Assembly (NCBI GenBank): GCA_024681215.1
Contig: JAILBG010000065.1
Span: 1 to 23,587, forward strand
Direction: 5' to 3'
Source of the DNA: RUG563 sp024681215
GTDB taxonomy: Bacteria > Bacillota > Clostridia > Christensenellales > Aristaeellaceae
Length of the DNA: 23,587 nucleotides
In this document: positions 14,687 to 23,121 of the stretch, one piece after another
Layout of the letters: every line of letters begins with the position of its first letter
Numbering within the stretch: the stretch's first letter is position 1
Translations under genes and position numbers: made by a program
Notes under the pieces: model-generated
The model's database searches: none
What the model was told of the DNA's origin: nothing
Seen by the model: only the letters and a program-made list of their open reading frames with translations

Positions 14687-15877
14687 TTATTTTTCCGCCC
14701 GGGTTTTTCTTCGCAGCGCCCGGGCGACGGGGCGCTCGAACAGATAGGTGACCAGCGTGGCCCAGGCCAGGGCCGCCGCGAAGCAGACCAGGGTGTAACG
14801 CACCTGCCAGCCGTAATCGCCGTCCCAGGGCGCGTCCATCGCGCTGGGCGGGAAGCGCCATTTCCGCAGCTGCACCGCGATCAGCTGATGCCAGATATAA
14901 AACTGGAAGGAAACGGAGGCCAGGAAACGCATGACGGGATTGCCCAGGGCGAACCGGAGGGAGGGCAGGCTGCAGGCGGCGCAGACCATGGCGCAGCCGA
15001 GCGCCGCGGCCAGGGGGAAACGGTGCACCAGCTGACCGCGCTGGATGGAGCCGTATAAGTGATTGGAATCGAATGCCTGGCGCCGGGCGAGCTGCATCAG
15101 CTGGCAGACGCAGACGATGAACAGCACGGTAAAGAGCAGCCGCACGCCCCGGTCCCATTTCTTTCCACCCAGGCGCTTGCGCAGCGCGGCATACGCGCTG
15201 GCGGCGGCGAAGCCGCAGGCGTACACGTCCAGGAAGGCGGGCATCTGATTGAAGAACATGGAGGGGTCTTCCAGACGGAAAGCGTAATACCGGAAGCCGA
15301 AGGCGGCCAGCGTCATGCAAAGGAAGGTGACGGCGGGCTTTTTTCGGAACGCCAGGGCCAGGAAGGGGAAGATGAGATAGAACTGCATCTCCACCGCCAC
15401 CGTCCACAGCGCGCCGTTGGAAGGCGAGGAAAAATACGTGTCCTGAAACAGGGTCTGGGTGAAGGTGAGGTGGGTCAGGATGTCCTTGACGGCGAAGGAA
15501 GGGTCCGGATATTTCCCCTGGAGGACGCAGATAACGAAGATCGGCAGGATGCACAGCAGGTACGAGGGCAGGATGCGGATCAGCCGGCGCTTGTAGAACG
15601 CCAGGATGGAAGGGGCCTTGCCGCCGGAGGCATAGGGCAGATACAGCAGAAAGCCGGACAGGAGCAGCATCCCGTCCACCCAGAGATAGCCGGAGTACAG
15701 CAAATAATCCAGCTTGCCGATCCACGGCAGACTGGGAACCAGCCAGCCCTGCTGCTGGCAGATATGGAACCAGCCCACCAGCAGGATCATCAGCGCCCGG
15801 ATCCCGTCCAGCACGTCGATGTGTTTTTCATCCGGCGGCAGGGAATAGGCGCGGAGGCGAAGGGTCACGTTTTCCAT
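14687..15877 (-). CDS. Membrane acyltransferase, acyltransferase 3 family (OafA-like)
   Basis: A 396-residue polytopic protein with about ten hydrophobic helices. It has the family signature near the N-terminus: 'LDGIRALMILLVGWFH' with R27 and the likely catalytic H38, then 'VDGMLLLSGFLLYLPY' and 'FYKRRLIRILPSYLL'. Members transfer acetyl or other acyl groups from the cytoplasm to exported sugars, peptidoglycan or lipids (OafA, OatA, NodX types). Only the membrane domain is present, without the SGNH extension of OatA, so the acceptor cannot be told. GGAGAG sits 6 nt upstream of the ATG. It follows the large solenoid gene by 19 nt, so the two are probably co-transcribed and may act at the same outer surface. 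Confidence 0.9.
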   Translation of the reverse strand: MENVTLRLRAYSLPPDEKHIDVLDGIRALMILLVGWFHICQQQGWLVPSLPWIGKLDYLLYSGYLWVDGMLLLSGFLLYLPYASGGKAPSILAFYKRRLIRILPSYLLCILPIFVICVLQGKYPDPSFAVKDILTHLTFTQTLFQDTYFSSPSNGALWTVAVEMQFYLIFPFLALAFRKKPAVTFLCMTLAAFGFRYYAFRLEDPSMFFNQMPAFLDVYACGFAAASAYAALRKRLGGKKWDRGVRLLFTVLFIVCVCQLMQLARRQAFDSNHLYGSIQRGQLVHRFPLAAALGCAMVCAACSLPSLRFALGNPVMRFLASVSFQFYIWHQLIAVQLRKWRFPPSAMDAPWDGDYGWQVRYTLVCFAAALAWATLVTYLFERPVARALRRKTRAEK

Positions 15878-15896
15878 GGGTTTCTCTCCAGCCGGG

Positions 15897-18710
15897 TCAT
15901 TCTTCCGCCCGGGTCATGCGGTAATATACGTTCTGCTTTACCTGCAGCAGCGTCAGCTTCCCGTCCCCGTGGGAAATTATATTATAGGTATAAACCGTGG
16001 TGTCCGGGCTGTCGCCGATGTGGATGGCGAAGGCGGAGGGCACGGTATAAAAGGCTTCCTTTCCGTCGATCACGCAGGAGCCGTCCTCCCGGAATTCCAT
16101 GCTGACGCCCTTGGCCGTTTCCCATTTGCCCATGACCTGATACACGGTTCTTTTGAGCCGCTTGGTGCTCACGTCCTTGTAATCGGGAATCTGCCGGTAA
16201 TATTTCAGCGCCTCGAAGGGCTGTCTGTCGGCGTACAGGTCGTTGGCGCAGCGGTAGCAGGCCTCCTGGTATACCCCCGGCAGGTTTTCGTACGCTTCGG
16301 GCACGTTATCCTTCGCCAGGGGGGCCAGGATGTCCGCCGCGGTTTTGTAATCCTTTTTTTCCATGGCCTCCACCGCGGCGGCGTAGGCGTCGGCGTAATA
16401 CCGGTCGGCAGCGGCCTGGGCCCGGACGGAAGCGTCCTGATAATCCCCGGCCTGGGTGAACAGGGCGGCGGCGCGGCTCAGATCGCCCTGGGCCAGGGCG
16501 GTTTCCGCCGCGGTATAGGCGTAAGCCCGGCGTTTTGTGTCCGCGTCCTGATAGCCGGAGACGGTTTCAAACAGCGCCAGGGCGGTTTCCATATCGCCCG
16601 CCTGGGCGGACTGCTCCGCCCGGGCATAAATGCACCCGCGCAGCTGATCGGCGGCGTCGCCGTATTCTCCCAGCGCCTCATAGATGGTCTGGGCGCCTTC
16701 CAGGTCCCCCGCTTCCTTCAGCCTTCCCGCCAGGAGATAGCGGGCCTCGGAGAGCTGCTCCTGGGCGGACTGATAATCCCCCAGGGCGGAGAACAGCTCC
16801 ACCGCCTCTTCGTATTTTCCTTCGTTCACCCGCTGCTGGGCCAGGCCGTAACGGGCGGCCATCAGGGCGTCTTCGGTATCCGGCCGGCTTTCCAGGGCCG
16901 TCAGGATGCCGATGGCGTCCTCCCAGGCCTGGTCCGCCAGCTTCTGCCGGGCTTCCTCAAAGCGCAGGGCGTACAGCAGCTCCGCGGCGTCCTTGTAATC
17001 CGGGATGGTTTCCAGCAGGGCAGCGGCCCGCTGGACGTCCCCGGCGTCCCGGGCCGCGACGGCCGGGCGGTATACGCATTCCAGGCGGGCGCTTTGCGCT
17101 TCGGGCAGCCCGGGCGCCAGCTCAAACAGCGCGGCGGCGGCTTCATATTCTTCCTGCTCCAGCATGTCCAGGCCCATATGATAATAGCACTGGGCCAGCA
17201 GATCCCTGGAATCCTGATAGGCGGGGATCTTTTCCAGGATGCCCGCGGCCAGGGCCCAGTCGCCCCGCTCGATGGCGTTGACCGCCGGGGTGTACAGGCA
17301 GCCGGCGGCCCGGCGGTAGGCGTCGGAATAATCCCCGGCTAAAAGGAAGTATTCCGCCGCGGTCTCGTAATCCTGGGATTCGTAGGCCTGATCGCCGGCG
17401 GCGTAATACGCCCGCTTCAGCAGGAGGGGGCTGTCCCGGTATTCGTCCAGCTCCACGAAATAATCCGCCGCGGCCAGGGGATCGCCGTTTTCCAGGGCGT
17501 TCACGGCGGGCCGGTACAGGCATTCCAGGGCGTTGGTTTCGGCGTCCTGATAGGCGCCCAGGGAAAGGAATTTTTCCCGGGCGTCGGCATAATTGCCCTT
17601 CTCCATCAGGCTTTCGGCCCAGCAGTACCGGGCCAGGCGGGCCTTCTCCTCCGCGTCGGCATAGCCGGGCACCTGGGCGTAGGCGGCGATGGCCTCCTCC
17701 CAGTTTTCGGAGAGGAAGAGCTTTTCGGCGTAGATGTAGCGGGCTTCCAGGGCGCGCTGGGCGCTGTCGCTGTAATTCCCCAGGGCGTCGAAGGCGGCCT
17801 GCGCGGTGCGCAGGGAGGTAAAGGTGCCGCTGCTCAGGGCGGCGGCGGCGGCGCGGTAATCGCATTCCAGGGCCATGTCCGCGCTGTCCCGGTAATCCTT
17901 CAGCGCCAGGAACTGCTCCTTGGCGGCGGCGAACTGGCCGTTGTCCAGGGTGCGGACGGCGGCGCTGTAACGGTAATTGGGGATCAGATGGAAATAGACG
18001 CCGTAGCCCGCGGCGCCCAGCAGCACCAGGGCGATCAGCGCGGTGAGAAGCAGCCGGCAGACCCGGCGGCGCTTTTTTTTCTTCGCTTCCAGAGCCTGGG
18101 CGGCGCGGCGGGCCTCTTCCCGGTCCTGCCGCTGCTTTTCCTCCAGGGCGTTCTGCCGGGCGATGAGGATCCTTTCGATGGCGGCTTCGTTGAGCTTGGT
18201 GAATATCTCGTGCTTGTCCCGGCGGCAGCGGCGGCATTTATCCTCCCGGGCGGCGTTGGCCCGGCCGCAGACGCACACCCACACCGCCCCCTGATCGCTG
18301 GGGCAGCAGGCGGCGTCCTGGCCGGCCAGCTCCCGCATGATCTGCAGCCGTTGGCCCTGCAGCAGCGGCGTCGGGCGGTATTCGGCGCTTTCCGCCGCGC
18401 CCCGGCGCCACACCGTCCCGTCCGAGAACCATACCTTTTCGATCCACACCTCCAGGTCCCGGGCGTCGATGCCTTCCTCCAGATCCGCCGTGGCCTCGAA
18501 CACGTGCATGGCCGGGGCGGAAAGACTCTGGATGCGCTCCACATGCCGGGCGTAGGGGCTGCCCTCCGCATCAAAGCACACCACGCAGACCTGCAGGCTG
18601 GAAACATCCTTGTCCGACAGGTTATAGATCTGCATGGTCACGCAGGGGTATTGGGGGGTGGGCATTTTGCAGTGCCACACCTCCACCGGGCAGCTCAGGT
18701 CAATGCGCAT
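15897..18710 (-). CDS. Large zinc-ribbon, single-TM protein with an extracellular TPR-like solenoid
   Basis: A 937-residue protein without a name I can give. Residues 1-125 are a beta-rich domain (it opens 'LSCPVEVWHCKMP'). C146, C148, C159 and C162 (VCVCG...CRRC) form a probable zinc ribbon. A charged helix (about 170-215) is followed by one TM helix (218-238). From about 245 to 850 the protein consists of roughly fifteen repeats with a period near 37 residues, each with aromatic-x-D-A/S: Y273, Y313, Y350, Y388, Y424, Y461, Y498, Y572, Y646, Y683, Y720, Y757 and Y844. These resemble TPR/SEL1-type helical hairpins. The last 75 residues ('GKWETAKGVSMEFREDGSCV') look like a small lipocalin-like beta domain. 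The N-terminus should be cytoplasmic and the solenoid outside. It lies between a secreted-protein gene and an acyltransferase gene. Confidence 0.85.
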   Translation of the reverse strand: MRIDLSCPVEVWHCKMPTPQYPCVTMQIYNLSDKDVSSLQVCVVCFDAEGSPYARHVERIQSLSAPAMHVFEATADLEEGIDARDLEVWIEKVWFSDGTVWRRGAAESAEYRPTPLLQGQRLQIMRELAGQDAACCPSDQGAVWVCVCGRANAAREDKCRRCRRDKHEIFTKLNEAAIERILIARQNALEEKQRQDREEARRAAQALEAKKKKRRRVCRLLLTALIALVLLGAAGYGVYFHLIPNYRYSAAVRTLDNGQFAAAKEQFLALKDYRDSADMALECDYRAAAAALSSGTFTSLRTAQAAFDALGNYSDSAQRALEARYIYAEKLFLSENWEEAIAAYAQVPGYADAEEKARLARYCWAESLMEKGNYADAREKFLSLGAYQDAETNALECLYRPAVNALENGDPLAAADYFVELDEYRDSPLLLKRAYYAAGDQAYESQDYETAAEYFLLAGDYSDAYRRAAGCLYTPAVNAIERGDWALAAGILEKIPAYQDSRDLLAQCYYHMGLDMLEQEEYEAAAALFELAPGLPEAQSARLECVYRPAVAARDAGDVQRAAALLETIPDYKDAAELLYALRFEEARQKLADQAWEDAIGILTALESRPDTEDALMAARYGLAQQRVNEGKYEEAVELFSALGDYQSAQEQLSEARYLLAGRLKEAGDLEGAQTIYEALGEYGDAADQLRGCIYARAEQSAQAGDMETALALFETVSGYQDADTKRRAYAYTAAETALAQGDLSRAAALFTQAGDYQDASVRAQAAADRYYADAYAAAVEAMEKKDYKTAADILAPLAKDNVPEAYENLPGVYQEACYRCANDLYADRQPFEALKYYRQIPDYKDVSTKRLKRTVYQVMGKWETAKGVSMEFREDGSCVIDGKEAFYTVPSAFAIHIGDSPDTTVYTYNIISHGDGKLTLLQVKQNVYYRMTRAEE

Positions 18711-18778
18711 GGAGCGTACGCCTCCGTCAGCAACGAATGAAGAAAATCAGGGGAGCAGGCCCTCCCCGGGCGGCCGCG

Positions 18779-19945
18779 TCACCGCAGCAGCAGGCGGGCC
18801 TCCTGCAGTTCGCCGTCGGAAAAGGTCATGTACCACACGACGGCGGCTTCCCCCTCCAGGGGCAGGGAATAGGCGAGGGTGGCGGAATCGGCGGAATAGG
18901 ACAGACGGCCGTAGCTCGTGCCGCTGCCGTCGCCGTAGAGCATCACTTCGCCGGCGGACAGAACGGCGTAATCCTCCCGGTAGAACCGGTTGATCACCGT
19001 ATCCAGATAATCGCCGGGCCGCACCCCGCGGGGGCCTTCAAAATCGGCGTTGGTGAAGATCAGGCTGTCCGGCCGGAGGAAGGTTTTCTCGGCGGTGTAA
19101 AGCAGCTGCACGGAAACGCCGTCCCACTGCATCAGGCGGATCCATTCGCCGGTGGAATCCTCCGTCCATTCGTCCACATTCGGGGCCCCGAAGGCGGCGA
19201 AGGCGCTTTCCGCGGTGAGATCCAGGAAATCAATGCCGGAGAAGGACAGATCCTCCCGCTGGAAGGGCGCCAGGGCCGATCCGTCCTTGGACTGGGGATA
19301 GGCCCCGTATTCCCGGTTTTCCTGCATGGCGGCCACGTCGGACAGGGTTTCCAGGGCTTCCGTTTCCTCCACGATGCGCTGCATGTCCACGATGGAAATG
19401 GCGGTCACCGTGCCCTGATCCAGATCATACACGATGCTGCACTCCACCACGCCTTCCGAAGACCAGTGCTCCACGGTGTGGCAGACCTGGAGGATGCGCT
19501 GGCCGTCCCGCAGGATGTAGCCCACGGTGGCCTCCGGCTTTTCGCCCCGGATGTAGAGCGCCGCGTCGTACCGGGTGCCGTACAGGCCGGGGTTATCGTT
19601 GGGATAGGCGTCCAGCACGTCCTGGAGCGAGCAGCCCAGATACAGCCCCCGGGGGTCCTCCTGCCCGGGCAGGATGGCCGCGCCCACGACGGCGGTGCTG
19701 CCGGTGAGCTCTTCGTCGGCGATCTGCAGCGCCCCGCCGTCCCACACGGCCCAGGTGCCGCGCTCGTCGGACTGCACGGCGACGCCGTCGGCGGCCAGGG
19801 CTTCCTTCGCCTGGGCCGTCAGATAAATTTCCAGTTCTTCATAGGTCAATTCCGCGCTTTCTTCCCGGGGGGCGGTTTCTCCCAGCGCGGGGAAAATGCA
19901 CAGCAGCATCAGCAGCGCGGTCAGCAGGGCAATCAGCTTTTTCAT
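18779..19945 (-). CDS. Secreted protein of unknown function with an internal duplication
   Basis: A 388-residue protein with a type I signal peptide (MKKLIALLTALLM..., cleavage likely after ALG near residue 22); C16 is not in a proper lipobox. The mature part appears to hold two copies of one domain, each starting with P-R-G-hydrophobic-x-x-G-x-x-L-x-x-hydrophobic and then a Tyr: 98-115 (PRGLYLGCSLQDVLDAYP) and 305-322 (PRGVRPGDYLDTVINRFY). Each is followed by beta-strand-like sequence ('ATVGYILRDGQRILQ' and 'SYGRLSYSADSATLAY'). A related motif starts at 239 (DFLDLTAESAFAAFG). The layout recalls SmpA/BamE-like repeats in secreted Firmicutes proteins, which is a tentative comparison. AAGGAG sits 9 nt before the ATG. 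It follows pdp by 16 nt and precedes the solenoid gene, with which it may work. Confidence 0.8.
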   Translation of the reverse strand: MKKLIALLTALLMLLCIFPALGETAPREESAELTYEELEIYLTAQAKEALAADGVAVQSDERGTWAVWDGGALQIADEELTGSTAVVGAAILPGQEDPRGLYLGCSLQDVLDAYPNDNPGLYGTRYDAALYIRGEKPEATVGYILRDGQRILQVCHTVEHWSSEGVVECSIVYDLDQGTVTAISIVDMQRIVEETEALETLSDVAAMQENREYGAYPQSKDGSALAPFQREDLSFSGIDFLDLTAESAFAAFGAPNVDEWTEDSTGEWIRLMQWDGVSVQLLYTAEKTFLRPDSLIFTNADFEGPRGVRPGDYLDTVINRFYREDYAVLSAGEVMLYGDGSGTSYGRLSYSADSATLAYSLPLEGEAAVVWYMTFSDGELQEARLLLR

Positions 19946-19961
19946 GGCGGTGATCTCCTTT

Positions 19962-21290
19962 TTATTCGTTCAGGGGCTGCACGCCCTGGGGGGTGATGAG
20001 CGCGTATAGCAGCCGCGCCCGGGGCACGGGGACGGGGGAGAAGCTGAGGGCGGAAAGGATGCTGTCCGCCGCCTCCCGGGCGCTTGCTTCCGTCCGGGGA
20101 TGCAGCGTGGCGATCACGTCGCCCTTTTTCACGAAATCGCCGATGCGCTTTTCCATCACGAAGCCCACGGCGGGGTCGATCACGTCTTCCTTCTTCACGC
20201 GGCCCGCGCCCATGCGCTGGGCGGCCAGGCCCAGGGCGGTGCCGTTCACGTGGCTGAGATAGCCCTCCTCCCGGGCCAGGACGGGCACGGTGGCGTCGAT
20301 GTGGGGCAGCAGGGAGATATCGTCGCAGATCCGGGGGTCGCCTCCCTGGGCGGCGATCATTTCCTTCAGCTTATTCAGGCCCGCGCCGCTGGCGACGGCG
20401 TTTTCCAGCCGCGCAAGGGCTTCCTCCTCCGTATCGGCCAGGCCGGAGGCCATCAGCATCCGGGCGCCCAGGAACAGGGACACCTTTTTCAGCGGCCCGC
20501 CCGTGCGGCCGGCCAGCACGTCCACGGCCTCCTTCACCTCCAGGGCGTTGCCCACGTGGCTGCCCAGGGGCTCCTCCATGCCGGACACCACCGCCGTCAC
20601 GCTGCGCCCCGCCAGGCGGCCGATGTCCACCATGGCCTTCGCCAGCTCCACGGAGGCTTCCAGCGTGGGCATCAGCGCGCCGGACCCGGTTTTCACGTCC
20701 AGCACGATGGCCTTGGAGCCGCCGGCGAATTTCTTGCTCAAAATGCTGGATACGATCAGGGGCACGCTGTCCACGGTGGCGGTCACGTCCCGCAGGGCGT
20801 AGAGCCGCTTGTCCGCCGGGGCCAGCTGGGCGCTCTGGCCCACCACCGCGCAGCCGATCCTGCGCACGATGGACACGAATTCGTCCTCGGGCAGGGAGGT
20901 GCGCATGCCGGGGATGCTCTCCAGCTTATCCACCGTGCCGCCGGTGTGCCCCAGGCCCCGGCCGCTCATCTTCAGCACCTTGCCCCCGCAGGCGGCCACC
21001 AGCGGGGCCAGGATCAGCGTAGTGGTATCGCCCACGCCGCCGGTGGAATGCTTGTCCACCGGCACGCCGCCCACCTCGGGCTCCAGTAGATCCCCGGACC
21101 GGGCCATGGCCATGGTCAGCTGCGCCGTTTCCTCCGGCGTCATGCCGTTCAGGCGGATGGCCATCAGCAGGGCGGCCAGCTGATAATCCGGGACGGAGCC
21201 GTCCGCGGCCCCCCGGACAAAGTATCCGATCTGCTCCGGCGTCAGGGCTTTTCCACGTTTCTTGGTTTCCAGGATAGAAAGCATGTCCAT
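19962..21290 (-). CDS. pdp: Pyrimidine-nucleoside phosphorylase
   Basis: Cleaves uridine, thymidine or deoxyuridine with phosphate to give the base and (deoxy)ribose-1-phosphate in pyrimidine salvage. The 442-residue protein has the thymidine/pyrimidine-nucleoside phosphorylase signature SGRGLGHTGGTVDKLE (109-124), the phosphate site 'VDKHSTGGVGDTTT' (78-91), the base-binding 'YALRDVTATVDS' and a C-terminal domain containing 'FVKKGDVIATLHP'. Length and the Firmicutes context favour Pdp over the thymidine-specific DeoA, but the two cannot be firmly separated by eye. AAGGA lies 8 nt before the ATG. It is the first gene of a four-gene operon whose other members look envelope-related, so it may be there by chance. 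Confidence 0.94.
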   Translation of the reverse strand: MDMLSILETKKRGKALTPEQIGYFVRGAADGSVPDYQLAALLMAIRLNGMTPEETAQLTMAMARSGDLLEPEVGGVPVDKHSTGGVGDTTTLILAPLVAACGGKVLKMSGRGLGHTGGTVDKLESIPGMRTSLPEDEFVSIVRRIGCAVVGQSAQLAPADKRLYALRDVTATVDSVPLIVSSILSKKFAGGSKAIVLDVKTGSGALMPTLEASVELAKAMVDIGRLAGRSVTAVVSGMEEPLGSHVGNALEVKEAVDVLAGRTGGPLKKVSLFLGARMLMASGLADTEEEALARLENAVASGAGLNKLKEMIAAQGGDPRICDDISLLPHIDATVPVLAREEGYLSHVNGTALGLAAQRMGAGRVKKEDVIDPAVGFVMEKRIGDFVKKGDVIATLHPRTEASAREAADSILSALSFSPVPVPRARLLYALITPQGVQPLNE

Positions 21291-21303
21291 TCTGTTAATC
21301 CTT

Positions 21304-21317
21304 CCTTAATATTAAGG
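21304..21317. promoter_or_regulatory. 14-bp perfect palindrome, possible operator of pdp
   Basis: CCTTAATATTAAGG is perfectly symmetric and AT-rich in GC-rich surroundings. It lies between the pdp promoter and its ribosome binding site, where a bound repressor would block transcription. No regulator can be named. Confidence 0.45.
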
Positions 21318-21329
21318 TGATACAGGCAC

Positions 21330-21358
21330 AGTATAGCATACTTCTGCCGTCCCGTAAA
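21330..21358 (-). promoter_or_regulatory. Promoter of the pdp operon
   Basis: On the - strand TTTACG (21358-21353), a 17-nt spacer and TATACT (21335-21330) form a good sigma-A promoter. It starts transcription just before the 14-bp palindrome. Confidence 0.7.
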
Positions 21359-21410
21359 GCGAATCGACAAAATATTGCCCCAAATTCGTGTAACAAATTT
21401 AAGAAAATGC

Positions 21411-21439
21411 TTGACGGCGTAACAAATGTGTAATACAAT
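21411..21439 (+). promoter_or_regulatory. Promoter of the SH3-repeat gene with a WalR-box-like site
   Basis: TTGACG (21411-21416), a 17-nt spacer and TACAAT (21434-21439) make a good vegetative promoter. Within it, CGTAAC-AAATG-TGTAAT (21418-21434) matches the WalR/YycF consensus TGTWAH-N5-TGTWAH at 11 of 12 defined positions. The nonamer GTAACAAAT also occurs 29 bp upstream (21390-21398). WalR controls cell-wall genes in Firmicutes, and the gene downstream encodes a wall-binding type protein. Regulation by WalR is inferred. Confidence 0.6.
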
Positions 21440-21534
21440 GCAAAAGAAGGATTCTATTCTTCTTTTTGCGCGCTCATTTTCCCGCGCTCGACACGCGGGG
21501 GTCCAAATACAAGCAGATGGGGTGGAAGGGCTTT

Positions 21535-23121
21535 ATGAAGCAAACAGGCATGATGAAACGGTGGATTTCCCTGGTGCTGCTGGCGGCGATGGTGCTGTCG
21601 CTGGCGCCCGCTCAGGCGGCGGAAACCGAAAAGGTGCGGATGGGATATATCGTCATCCGCAACACCACCACCAATCGGGTGGTGAATTTCCGGCCCAAGC
21701 CCGGATCCACGGATTATCTGGATCAGCTGCCCGAATACCGGGTGGTGGAGATCCTGGAGGACGCCACCTATAACAAGACCGCCTGGTACAAGGCGAAGCC
21801 CTACGGCTCCACCGTGGTGGGCTTCCTGATGGCGGAATTCGTGCAGGAAATGAACGACGCGGAACGCGCGGAATGGGAGCTGACCAAGGGCCAGCTGTAC
21901 CGGCCCGGCATGTCCTCGGTCACGCCTGTTCCTTCGGCGACGCCCACCCCCACCCCCGGGGTCGTGATCATTTCCGCGCCCACCACCGCGCCCGCCTCGG
22001 CGGCGAAGGGATACATCCGCACGGTGCTGGACAAGGTGAACCTGCGCCAGACCCCCGGCGGCATTTCCCTGAATGAAAACAACCAGATCCCCCTGGGCAC
22101 GGTGCTGGCGTATTACAGCGTCACCCGGTTCGGGGAATTTGACTGGGTGCAGGTGTATTACGACGGCAAGGCGGGCTATGTGCGGTCCGACTGCTATAAG
22201 CTGTGCGACGCCGCGGGCAACCTGCTCTCCGGCGCCAACGGCACCAATACCATTAGCTATAAAGAAGGCGCCACCTACGGCCGCGTCACCACGGACAACG
22301 TCTTCTTCCGCAAGGATACGAACCTCAACGGCGATTTCTGGGCCCGCCTGCCCGCAGGCTGGGTGCTGGAGGTGCTGGGCACCGAAAAGAAGGGCGACGT
22401 CACCTGGTACAAGGTTAAGGGCGGCACCCCCACCAATCCCAGCCGCACCTATACCGGCTTCGTTCACGGCAATTTCTTCACCCTGATCGACAACCCCGCC
22501 GACTCCACGACCCCCACGTCCCCCGAGAGCGATTACGGATTGATCACCGTGGACGGCGTGAACCTGCGCCAGACCGCCGGCGGCACGCCCCTGGCCGTGC
22601 TTTCGGCCAACACGGTGGTGAATATCTTCGGCAAGCCCGCCGGGAACACGGCGGACGACTGGTATATCATTGAAATCAACGGCGTGTACGGCTTTGTGCC
22701 CGCCACGGCGCTGCGGGTGCTGACCCAGGCGGAGCTGGGCGGCTACACCCTGCCGCCCGCCCCGGTCACCTCTCCCGGCCCCGCCACTCCGGTCACAGGC
22801 TCCGGCTATGTGAAGCTGATCCTGGACAAGGTGAACCTGCGCAAGACCCCGGGCGGCACCGTGCTGACCCCCCGGGCGGCGGACAAGCTGCCCGTGGGCA
22901 CCGTGCTGGCCTATACCGCCGGCCCCACCCAGGCGGACAATTACAACTGGGTGCTGGTGACCTATAACGGCATCACGGGCTATGTGCGGTCCGACTGCTG
23001 GACGTACTGCGACGCTGCCGGAAACGTGGTAAAGGCTCCCACCCAGACCCCCGTGCCCGTATCCACCCCCGTCGCCACCCCTGCCGGGCCTTCCGGCAGC
23101 ACCGTTGTGGGGTATATCTAG
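21535..23121 (+). CDS. Secreted multi-SH3-domain protein, ended by an in-frame TAG
   Basis: 528 residues up to the amber codon. A signal peptide ends near APAQA (28). Five bacterial SH3-like domains follow, at about 36-106, 158-226, 248-318, 333-397 and 423-492, each with the hallmark VN(L/F)R...G...W..V...G..GYV pattern. Linkers are rich in Thr and Pro (TPVPSATPTPTPG; TQTPVPVSTPVATP). Such domains bind peptidoglycan stem peptides, so the protein should be attached to the cell wall; no catalytic domain is seen before the window ends. Domains 2 and 5 are near duplicates also in DNA (22027-22047 repeats at 22822-22842; 22174-22195 at 22978-22999). ATG 21535 is chosen for the GGAAGGG just upstream and the signal-peptide start. 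The frame continues beyond TAG with two more SH3 domains (next entry). Confidence 0.85.
   Translation: MKQTGMMKRWISLVLLAAMVLSLAPAQAAETEKVRMGYIVIRNTTTNRVVNFRPKPGSTDYLDQLPEYRVVEILEDATYNKTAWYKAKPYGSTVVGFLMAEFVQEMNDAERAEWELTKGQLYRPGMSSVTPVPSATPTPTPGVVIISAPTTAPASAAKGYIRTVLDKVNLRQTPGGISLNENNQIPLGTVLAYYSVTRFGEFDWVQVYYDGKAGYVRSDCYKLCDAAGNLLSGANGTNTISYKEGATYGRVTTDNVFFRKDTNLNGDFWARLPAGWVLEVLGTEKKGDVTWYKVKGGTPTNPSRTYTGFVHGNFFTLIDNPADSTTPTSPESDYGLITVDGVNLRQTAGGTPLAVLSANTVVNIFGKPAGNTADDWYIIEINGVYGFVPATALRVLTQAELGGYTLPPAPVTSPGPATPVTGSGYVKLILDKVNLRKTPGGTVLTPRAADKLPVGTVLAYTAGPTQADNYNWVLVTYNGITGYVRSDCWTYCDAAGNVVKAPTQTPVPVSTPVATPAGPSGSTVVGYI

Noticed and set aside
21466..21534. Longer start (TTG at 21466) for the SH3 protein
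   Set aside because: It would add residues before a normal signal peptide, and no ribosome binding site precedes it; the ATG at 21535 fits better.
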